Part shown: positions 33,401 through 39,491 of the stretch, piece after piece | How the letters are laid out: each line of letters begins with the position of its first letter | Numbering within the stretch: position 1 is the first letter of the stretch | Source: Roseivirga sp. UBA7431 | GTDB lineage: Bacteria; Bacteroidota; Bacteroidia; Cytophagales; Cyclobacteriaceae | Assembly: GCA_002477595.1 (NCBI GenBank) | Contig: DLQN01000077.1 | Location: 1 to 39,491 of the forward strand | Length of the DNA stretch: 39,491 bases | Direction: 5' to 3' | Notes under the pieces: model-generated | What the model saw: the letters and a program-made list of their open reading frames with translations, nothing else | What the model was told of the DNA's origin: nothing | The model's database searches: none | Translations under genes and position numbers: made by a program

Positions 33401-33431
33401 CAAAGTTATTCGTTTTACGGAACTATGAAAA
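33401..33431 (-). promoter_or_regulatory. Promoter of the PorE-like gene
   Basis: On the minus strand TAACTTTG (33408-33401) matches TAnnTTTG exactly. It is preceded by a 19-bp spacer and TTTT (33431-33428), three of four bases of the -33 consensus. It lies about 39 bp before the start codon at 33362, so the broken gene still keeps a good promoter. Confidence 0.5.
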
Positions 33432-33503
33432 AGGAGTTCATGACACCGAAACGATTGGCATAGCGCTTGCATTACGGATAGCACGTAATTATTCTAACAT
33501 TAT

Positions 33504-33518
33504 GTGTCAAATTGACAC
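33504..33518. promoter_or_regulatory. Perfect palindrome just upstream of lon
   Basis: GTGTCAA (33504-33510) and TTGACAC (33512-33518) are perfect 7-bp inverted arms around one A, ending 6 bp before the lon start codon. ATTGACA recurs 20 bp further on inside the coding region (33531-33537). It may be an operator or a 5' leader hairpin. Confidence 0.45.
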
Positions 33519-33524
33519 CTCAAT

Positions 33525-35990
33525 ATGAAGATTGACAATAACACAATAGAATCTATTTTGGCTGCAGAGTTAAGTGAGGAAGAGAGTGGGGAGTTCATTC
33601 AGATGATTTCTCCCGAAGAAGAGGACAGTACACAACTAGCGGACCTTCCCGATGAGCTTCCAATTTTGGCGGTGAGAAATACAGTGCTATTTCCAGGTGT
33701 GATGATTCCGATCACTGTTGGCAGACAGAAGTCAATCAAGGTTGTGAAGCAGGCTTACAAGCGAAATAAAATTATTGGAGTTTTAACACAAGAGAATCCT
33801 CAAGTTGATGACCCCAAGCCTAATGATCTTTTCAAGGTAGGTACGGTAGCTAAAATTATTAAAATGCTTGTCTTGCCTGATGGAAATACGACCATCATCG
33901 TTCAAGGGAAGCAGCGTTTTGAGGTAAATGAATTCACTTCTGAAGCACCTTATATAAAAGCTAAGGTCACCTACTTGTTAGAGAATTTTCCCAAAAGGCT
34001 TTCCAAAGAGATAAAGGCATTAATTCAATCTATTCGTGATACAGCCAACCGTATCATGAAGCTGAATCCTGAGATTCCCAAAGAGGCCCAAGTGGCCCTT
34101 CAAAACATAGAAAAACCAAGTTTCTTGGTGCATTTTCTTTCTTCCAACATCAATGCAGAGTTAAAAGAAAAGCAGGAATTACTGGAGATAAATGATGGTG
34201 TTGAACGCGCAACAAAGCTTTTGCAATACTTAATGAGAGAAGTGCAAATGCTGGAGCTTAAGCACGAAATTCAGAATAAAGTCCATTCTGACATCGATCA
34301 GCAGCAGCGTGATTATTTCTTGCGCCAGCAAATGAAGGTCCTTCAAACCGAGCTTGGTGATGGAGGCCCTGAACAAGAAGTTGAAGCGCTAAGAAGAAAG
34401 GCAAAAGGCAAGAAGTGGCCAGAGAAAATCGCCAAGCATTTCGATAAAGAGTTAGATAAAATTCTTCGCATGAATCAAATGGCTGCCGAGTATCCAGTGG
34501 CTATGAATTATGCTGAACTGATGGTCGATTTACCTTGGGGTGAATACTCAGAAGATAACCTAGACTTAAAGCGTGCTAAGAAGATACTCGAAGAAGATCA
34601 TTACGGATTAGAGAAGGTTAAAGATCGTATTCTCGAGTACTTGGCTGTGCTCAAACTAAAGAATGACTTGAAAGGACCGATCTTATGTTTATACGGACCT
34701 CCGGGAGTAGGTAAGACTTCGCTAGGTCGTTCGATTGCCAAAGCACTAGATCGCCAGTATGTCAGAATGTCACTCGGTGGGGTACATGACGAAGCAGAAA
34801 TTAGAGGACACCGAAAAACTTATATCGGTGCCATGCCTGGTAAGGTCATTCAGAACATAAAGAAATCTAACTCATCGAACCCAGTTTTTGTATTAGATGA
34901 GATTGATAAGGTGAACTCTAATTTTAGAGGCGATCCGTCTTCAGCATTGCTAGAAGTGCTCGATCCAGAACAAAACCATGAATTTACTGATAACTACCTC
35001 GAAGTAGGATATGATCTATCGAAAGTGCTGTTCATCGCAACAGCGAACTCTTTAGATACCATTCAGCCCGCGCTAAGAGATAGAATGGAGATCATTGAAG
35101 TTTCGGGGTACACTATTGAAGAGAAAGTAGAGATCGCAAAACGACATCTAATCCCTAAGCAAAAGAAGGAACATGGCTTGAAATCGAGAGATGTCTCTTT
35201 CGACAAAAAAGCTATTCAATTTATTGTGGAAGGGTATACGCGCGAATCAGGTGTCAGAAGTCTTGAAAGAGTTGTTGGTTCAGTGATTAGAAGTATCGCT
35301 AAATCTATCGCCTTGGAAGAAGAGTACCCTAAAAAGATTACTACTGAGTTCATTGAAAAAGTTTTGGGTGGCCAACGCTTCGACAAGGAAATCTACAATG
35401 ACAACAAGTATGCTGGTGTAGTCACAGGCTTAGCTTGGACGGCTGTTGGTGGAGAAATTCTCTTTATCGAATCTAGCTTGAGTCGAGGTAAAGGCAAGCT
35501 CACTTTGTCAGGTCAATTGGGTGATGTAATGAAGGAGTCGGCAATGGCGGCTATTTCTTACTTAAAGTCCAATGCTGACACTTATGGTATCGACTATAGA
35601 GTCTTTGATAAATATGACTTGCATATGCATGTGCCTGCAGGAGCAGTTCCAAAAGATGGACCTTCTGCTGGTATCACTATGCTGACGGCTTTGGCTTCAC
35701 TCTTTACGCAAAGAAAAGTGAAAAATAAGCTTGCGATGACAGGAGAGATTACGCTAAAAGGTAATGTGTTGCCAGTCGGAGGTGTTAAGGAGAAAATATT
35801 GGCTGCCAGACGTGCTGGTATCAAAGAGATAATACTTAGCCAGAGAAACGAAAAGGATATCAATGAGATTGATGAACAATACACTAAGCACTTGACTTTC
35901 TACTTTGTAGAGAAGGCAAATGAGGTTTTGGATATTGCTTTGACAAATCAGAAAGTTGACAATCCTATCAAATTTATAGTGGAGGACTAA
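33525..35990 (+). CDS. lon: ATP-dependent Lon protease
   Basis: 821 residues. N-terminal substrate-binding LAN domain (about 45-245; LPILAVRNTVLFPGVMIPI), AAA+ domain with Walker A GPPGVGKTSLGRS and Walker B VFVLDEIDKV, and the C-terminal protease domain with the Ser-Lys dyad Ser714 (KDGPSAGIT) and Lys757 (GGVKEKIL). It degrades damaged and regulatory proteins in the cytoplasm. The acidic N-terminal 40 residues precede the LAN domain. The start ATG at 33525 sits 6 bp after a palindrome. The porQ gene follows after 34 bp. Confidence 0.97.
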   Translation: MKIDNNTIESILAAELSEEESGEFIQMISPEEEDSTQLADLPDELPILAVRNTVLFPGVMIPITVGRQKSIKVVKQAYKRNKIIGVLTQENPQVDDPKPNDLFKVGTVAKIIKMLVLPDGNTTIIVQGKQRFEVNEFTSEAPYIKAKVTYLLENFPKRLSKEIKALIQSIRDTANRIMKLNPEIPKEAQVALQNIEKPSFLVHFLSSNINAELKEKQELLEINDGVERATKLLQYLMREVQMLELKHEIQNKVHSDIDQQQRDYFLRQQMKVLQTELGDGGPEQEVEALRRKAKGKKWPEKIAKHFDKELDKILRMNQMAAEYPVAMNYAELMVDLPWGEYSEDNLDLKRAKKILEEDHYGLEKVKDRILEYLAVLKLKNDLKGPILCLYGPPGVGKTSLGRSIAKALDRQYVRMSLGGVHDEAEIRGHRKTYIGAMPGKVIQNIKKSNSSNPVFVLDEIDKVNSNFRGDPSSALLEVLDPEQNHEFTDNYLEVGYDLSKVLFIATANSLDTIQPALRDRMEIIEVSGYTIEEKVEIAKRHLIPKQKKEHGLKSRDVSFDKKAIQFIVEGYTRESGVRSLERVVGSVIRSIAKSIALEEEYPKKITTEFIEKVLGGQRFDKEIYNDNKYAGVVTGLAWTAVGGEILFIESSLSRGKGKLTLSGQLGDVMKESAMAAISYLKSNADTYGIDYRVFDKYDLHMHVPAGAVPKDGPSAGITMLTALASLFTQRKVKNKLAMTGEITLKGNVLPVGGVKEKILAARRAGIKEIILSQRNEKDINEIDEQYTKHLTFYFVEKANEVLDIALTNQKVDNPIKFIVED

Positions 35991-36024
35991 AATTCAGCGT
36001 ATTTTCAATAGTTACCATTTTTAA

Positions 36025-37050
36025 ATGAGGAAAATCCATCTGGTGCTGATAGTCTGTCTCTCTTTGTGTTGGCAATCTGCCAATGCACAGCTTGGTGGTA
36101 GTCGGGCTTTTGAATACCTCAATCTTCCGAATAATGCGAGAATGGCTGCATTGGGTGGAGTCAATATTACTTCAGGATGGTATGACCCAGCCCAAGTAAG
36201 TTCGAACCCTGCCTTACTGAATGATACAATGCAGCATCAGCTCGTCATTTCAAGGCTTGGTTATTTAGCAGATATCTCGAATACCTCGTTGACTTACGTT
36301 ACTCCTATCAAGGATTACGGAACTTGGGCTTTTCATTTGGATTATCTGAATTATGGAAATATTCAAAGTTTCGATGAAGCAGGATTTTTAAATGGTGACT
36401 TTAGTGTCAATGAATACGCCTTTTCAGTGGCTAATAGTCAGACTTTCGGTCCTTTTAGTGTTGGGGCTAACCTGAAGCTGGCAGTTTCGGACTTAGCTTC
36501 CTTTCAGGCTTCTGCCATGCTGCTCGATGTAGGGGGGACGTTTCTTCATCCTGAAAAGGACCTAACCATTGGCTTTGCGATAAAGAATATTGGTTTTCTA
36601 CTCTCTGACTATACAGAAGAGAATAATAGTCAACTTCCGACAGACATTCAATTAGGCGTATCTTATAAACCCGAGTTTATGCCCTTTCGCTTTTCGGTAA
36701 CGGCCAGAAACTTGGTAAGGTCAGATGTTACCTTTTTTGACCCATCTACCAACTCATTATTTGGACAGAATAATGAACCTGGTTTTGGGGAAGATATTTT
36801 TAGGAGATTAGTATTCGGAGCTGAGCTAATGGCTTCTCCCAATTTTCAGTTGAGATTTGGCTATAACCATTTACTAAGACAAGAACTTAAGTTAGAGAAT
36901 GCTAGTGGTGGCGCTGGTTTTTCTTTTGGCTTTATGTTCAAAGTAAAAAGATTTGAATTTGCCTACAGCAGGGCCCTTTATCATACTGTTGGTGGCAGTA
37001 ATACACTTCAGATGAATTTGAATCTGGATGGTGTCATAAACAAGAATTAA
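36025..37050 (+). CDS. porQ: Type IX secretion system protein PorQ
   Basis: 341 residues. Signal peptide (to SANAQ), then LGGSRAFEYLNLPNNARMAALGGVNI, the PorQ N-terminal pattern. The remainder reads as an outer-membrane beta-barrel of the PorP/PorV-related type with repeating aromatic-glycine strands. PorQ takes part in attaching or processing type IX cargo at the cell surface with PorU, PorV and PorZ (known for Porphyromonas; inferred here). It lies between lon and hslU (1 bp before the hslU ATG) on the same strand, so it may be co-transcribed with both proteases. Confidence 0.85.
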   Translation: MRKIHLVLIVCLSLCWQSANAQLGGSRAFEYLNLPNNARMAALGGVNITSGWYDPAQVSSNPALLNDTMQHQLVISRLGYLADISNTSLTYVTPIKDYGTWAFHLDYLNYGNIQSFDEAGFLNGDFSVNEYAFSVANSQTFGPFSVGANLKLAVSDLASFQASAMLLDVGGTFLHPEKDLTIGFAIKNIGFLLSDYTEENNSQLPTDIQLGVSYKPEFMPFRFSVTARNLVRSDVTFFDPSTNSLFGQNNEPGFGEDIFRRLVFGAELMASPNFQLRFGYNHLLRQELKLENASGGAGFSFGFMFKVKRFEFAYSRALYHTVGGSNTLQMNLNLDGVINKN

Positions 37051-37051
37051 G

Positions 37052-38437
37052 ATGATCGATAAAAGTTATTTAACCCCACGGCAGATCGTTGCCGAACTTG
37101 ATAAATACATCATTGGACAAGCTGATGCTAAAAAGAATGTGGCGATTGCACTGCGCAACCGTTGGAGACGGATGCATGTTAAATCAGAAATCCAAAAAGA
37201 GATTGTGCCCAATAATATATTGATGATTGGTCCAACGGGTGTCGGTAAAACAGAGATTGCTAGAAGATTAGCAAACATAGCTGACGCCCCTTTTACTAAA
37301 GTTGAAGCTTCGAAGTTTACTGAAGTTGGATACGTAGGTAGAGATGTAGAAAGCATGGTGCGTGATTTGGTAGAACAAGCTGTCAATTTGGTTAAGCATG
37401 CTAAAAAGGAAGAGGTTAAAGAGAAAGCTGAGCAAGCCGTTGAAGATATTATTCTAGATGCCTTGATTCCTCCCGTTCGATCATTGAAGGCAAATACTGG
37501 ATTTCAATCAGAAGATAAAGAAGCCTCCCAAATGAGCGATGGTGAGTTGAACGAAAAGACACGCGAGCGCTTTAGAGAAAAAATTAGGTCTGGCGAGATT
37601 GATGATCGAAAAATTGAGATTTCAATTAATGCTTCTTCAAATGGAATGGGCATGGCTGGTGGTGGTATGGACGAAATGTCTATGATTAACCTTCAAGACA
37701 TGATCAGCAACGTAATGCCAAAGAAGCAGAAGAAAAGGAAAGTCACTATTGCTGAGGCCAAAAAACTATTGATCGAAGATGAAAGCACCAAGCTCATCGA
37801 TATGGATGAAGTAAAGGAAGAGGCTATTTGGAAAGCAGAAAATACTGGAATCATATTCATTGACGAAATCGACAAGATTGCAACGGGCAAAAAAGGAGGA
37901 GGTGGAGCAGATGTAAGTCGTGAAGGTGTTCAGCGAGATTTACTCCCTATTGTAGAAGGTAGTGCTGTGAATACTAAGCATGGTATCGTTCATACGGAAC
38001 ATATCCTTTTTGTGGCAGCGGGCGCTTTTCATGTAGCTAAGCCATCTGATTTGATTCCAGAGCTTCAAGGGAGATTTCCTATCAGAGTAGAGCTGAATAG
38101 CCTTACGGTGGATGATTTCTATCGCATACTGAAGGAACCAAAAAATGCATTGACTAAGCAGTATGAAGCATTGATTCAGTCTGAAGATGTCTCTCTAGAG
38201 TTTACGGATGACTCATTGAAAGAAATCGCTCGATTGGCTTTCCAGATTAATTCAGAAGTAGAAAACATTGGGGCAAGAAGACTGCAGACTGTTGTGAGTA
38301 AGCTATTGAATGACATCCTCTTTGATATTCCAGAAGAAATTCCGCCAAATGCGAAAGTTTCAATTACCAAAGAAATGGTGACTGAGCGCTTGATTGGCTT
38401 GATTGAGGATAAAGACCTGAGCGAGTTTATGCTCTAG
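37052..38437 (+). CDS. hslU: HslU, ATPase subunit of the HslUV protease
   Basis: 461 residues, AAA+ unfoldase. Start MIDKSYLTPRQIVAELDKYIIGQ is typical, Walker A is GPTGVGKTEIARRL, Walker B is IIFIDEIDKIA, the insertion (I) domain is about 110-240 with a Met/Gly-rich piece, and the C-terminus ends LSEFML, which docks into HslV. It unfolds proteins and feeds them to HslV. No hslV gene lies next to it in the window, which is unusual since the two are often adjacent. Its last 11 bp overlap the convergent sixA gene. Confidence 0.96.
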   Translation: MIDKSYLTPRQIVAELDKYIIGQADAKKNVAIALRNRWRRMHVKSEIQKEIVPNNILMIGPTGVGKTEIARRLANIADAPFTKVEASKFTEVGYVGRDVESMVRDLVEQAVNLVKHAKKEEVKEKAEQAVEDIILDALIPPVRSLKANTGFQSEDKEASQMSDGELNEKTRERFREKIRSGEIDDRKIEISINASSNGMGMAGGGMDEMSMINLQDMISNVMPKKQKKRKVTIAEAKKLLIEDESTKLIDMDEVKEEAIWKAENTGIIFIDEIDKIATGKKGGGGADVSREGVQRDLLPIVEGSAVNTKHGIVHTEHILFVAAGAFHVAKPSDLIPELQGRFPIRVELNSLTVDDFYRILKEPKNALTKQYEALIQSEDVSLEFTDDSLKEIARLAFQINSEVENIGARRLQTVVSKLLNDILFDIPEEIPPNAKVSITKEMVTERLIGLIEDKDLSEFML

Positions 38438-38921
38438 ACTTGGGGAAGTCATAATAGATCTTTTCTCCTTTTGTGGTGAGAATGTCTTTCCAAGACTCAA
38501 ATGGAAATTCGATTCCACATATAGCACAAGTAGGCAAGTTGTAGAGGTTAAAATCTGAAAGATTCTCTATAAGTGAGGTCAACCCTGGGTTATGTCCGAA
38601 GATCATAAGGTGCTCAATAGTGTCATCTACATTTGAAATGACTTCTTTAAGAGTTGAAGGACTGGCATGGTAGAATCTTTCGTCATCAAGAAAATATTCA
38701 TCTGCTATTTGAAGGGTTTTGGCAAAGCCTTTTGCAGTGGTCCAAGCCCTTTCTGCGGGTGAAGATATTATCAAGTTTACTTGATAATGCGATTCTAAAA
38801 ATTGACTTGCCATGTCAGGTAAATCTGTTTTACCTCTGTTATTTAAGGGACGATCAAAATCTGAGAGATGGGGTGAATTCCAGCTTGATTTGGCGTGGCG
38901 CACGATAAATAGCCTTTTCAT
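38427..38921 (-). CDS. sixA: SixA-like phosphohistidine phosphatase
   Basis: 164 residues. RHAKSSW near the N-terminus (Arg8, His9, catalytic His), DRPLNNRGK and, further on, [12 protein letters not shown] and [13 protein letters not shown] give the histidine-phosphatase fold of the short SixA type. It may dephosphorylate phosphohistidine in a phosphorelay or PTS; no such partner is nearby. The longest frame begins with TTG at 38945, and the ATG at 38919-38921 ([10 protein letters not shown]) is the proper start. It overlaps the end of hslU on the other strand. Confidence 0.88.
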   Translation of the reverse strand: MKRLFIVRHAKSSWNSPHLSDFDRPLNNRGKTDLPDMASQFLESHYQVNLIISSPAERAWTTAKGFAKTLQIADEYFLDDERFYHASPSTLKEVISNVDDTIEHLMIFGHNPGLTSLIENLSDFNLYNLPTCAICGIEFPFESWKDILTTKGEKIYYDFPKSRA

Positions 38922-39000
38922 ACCTCTAATTATGGTAAGTCCCAAACTAATTACTAGTTTTGAGCTTTATTTATTTTATCATCTTTTAATACATATTACA

Positions 39001-39192
39001 ATGAGAACAGGTACCGTAAAATTCTTCAATGATGAGAAAGGCTTCGGCTTTATCGTAGATGACGAAAATGGAGCTGAAGTATTCGTTCATATTTCTGGTA
39101 CAATTGACGAAATCGCCAAAGGTGATTCCGTGTCTTTCGAGATTGCCGAAGGTAACAAAGGACCTAACGCAGTAGACGTCAAGAAAATATAA
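39001..39192 (+). CDS. Cold-shock domain protein
   Basis: 63 residues, the usual length. One cold-shock domain with RNP-1 (KGFGFI, from Lys13) and RNP-2 (VFVHI, about 27-31) for single-stranded nucleic acid binding. Members act as RNA chaperones. A 79-bp leader separates it from the divergent sixA gene, long enough to fold as regulatory 5' leaders of cold-shock genes do, although I can show no specific structure. The gene ends in its own terminator. Confidence 0.95.
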   Translation: MRTGTVKFFNDEKGFGFIVDDENGAEVFVHISGTIDEIAKGDSVSFEIAEGNKGPNAVDVKKI

Positions 39193-39220
39193 TCACAAGA
39201 TTTATAGATTTTTGATTACC

Positions 39221-39250
39221 AAACCTCGACCTAATAGGTCGGGGTTTTTT
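39221..39250 (+). terminator. Rho-independent terminator after the cold-shock gene
   Basis: AAACCTCGACC (39221-39231) pairs with GGTCGGGGTTT (39237-39247) with one G:T pair around a 5-base loop, followed by T to 39250. It is 28 bp after the stop codon. Confidence 0.85.
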
Positions 39251-39259
39251 ATTCGCTAT

Positions 39260-39340
39260 GATTCGTTATTCTGAACTTGCCTGTCTGCCGTCAAGGCAGG
39301 TTTCAGAATCTTTTTGGTCTGGATGACGTCAAAATGATTA
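39260..39340. repeat. Nested palindromic interspersed-type repeat
   Basis: ATTCTGAA (39268-39275) and TTCAGAAT (39302-39309) are perfect outer arms. Inside, CTGCC (39285-39289) and GGCAG (39295-39299) form a second stem. The flanking TTTTTGGTCTGGATGACGTCAAAATGA looks like the rest of the CTGAACTTG...TTTCAGAATC element that I know to recur in spacers of many Bacteroidota genomes. Only one copy is in this window. Confidence 0.55.
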
Positions 39341-39353
39341 AGAGAAATAACGA

Positions 39354-39491
39354 CTAGTTATTCCAAAGCGCTTCAGCAGTATATAATCCGCCTTCTCTTT
39401 CCCAGAACTTACCGTCTAAAAAGCGATACCCACGATCCAAATCATTGATTTTCTTCATCTCATCTTGAGAAAGATTAATATGGGCTGAATC
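39354..39491 (-). CDS. C-terminal end of an aldo/keto reductase (partial)
   Basis: The frame enters from the right edge and ends at TAG 39356-39354, giving 45 residues. INLSQDEMKKINDLDRGYRFLDGKFWE is the typical C-terminal stretch of NADPH-dependent aldo/keto reductases, where it contributes to the substrate loop. The catalytic Asp, Tyr, Lys and His residues lie outside the window. The direction is convergent to the cold-shock gene, with the palindromic repeat between them. Confidence 0.85.
   Translation of the reverse strand, partial: DSAHINLSQDEMKKINDLDRGYRFLDGKFWEREGGLYTAEALWNN

Overview
The window looks like a chromosomal segment of a Bacteroidota bacterium, most likely a marine Cytophagales (Roseivirga/Fulvivirga-like; this is inference from gene content). 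Supporting signs are moderate GC, Bacteroidota-type promoters (TTTG-N19-TAnnTTTG), almost no Shine-Dalgarno sequences, a type IX secretion protein (PorQ), a PorE-like OmpA/PD40 protein, a GIN-domain (DUF2807) protein and many small lipoproteins. Most genes are ordinary core or envelope functions. There is no CRISPR array, rRNA, tRNA, prophage or insertion sequence that I can see.

Layout. 1-5438: the last 25 codons of a plus-strand gene, then a minus-strand run read from 5438 down to 79: rhodanese, DUF2064 glycosyltransferase, lipoprotein, MOSC protein, HemJ, SCO copper chaperone, cytochrome c lipoprotein and a TonB-C/MORN protein. The HemJ-SCO-cytochrome block fits haem and respiratory oxidase maturation. 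5566-11911: MeaB GTPase, GIN-domain protein, an FAD oxidoreductase followed by a polyferredoxin membrane protein, DinB-like protein and pirin. 12134-15652: a three-gene glycosyltransferase operon with overlapping reading frames. 15645-20423: an acyltransferase-like protein, a NUDIX hydrolase and a 1055-residue gene that fuses a MutA-type half to a complete MutB methylmalonyl-CoA mutase. 20534-22108: paired DnaA boxes and dnaA. 22178-27028: an accessory-looking, partly AT-rich stretch with an exported two-repeat protein, an AraC regulator, a lipoprotein with an HExxH zinc-peptidase motif, two small unknown exported or membrane proteins and a lipoprotein gene broken by an in-frame TAG. 27084-39192: a protein-quality-control and envelope region with HtrA/DegQ, dxr-rseP, a broken PorE-like gene, lon, porQ, hslU, sixA and a cold-shock gene. 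39354-39491: the C-terminal end of an aldo/keto reductase.

The points most worth a second look are: a 12-unit heptanucleotide repeat that forms the translated N-terminus of the cytochrome c lipoprotein, where copy-number changes would shift frame; the mutA-mutB fusion; the PorE-like gene with one nonsense codon and one A-run frameshift; the TAG directly after a lipobox; the palindrome that exactly fills the spacer of the dxr promoter; the inverted DnaA-box pair; the palindrome just before lon; and the AraC/HExxH-lipoprotein cassette. Start codons were moved inward to an ATG where the longest reading frame began with TTG or GTG. Four genes seem to use TTG for lack of any alternative.
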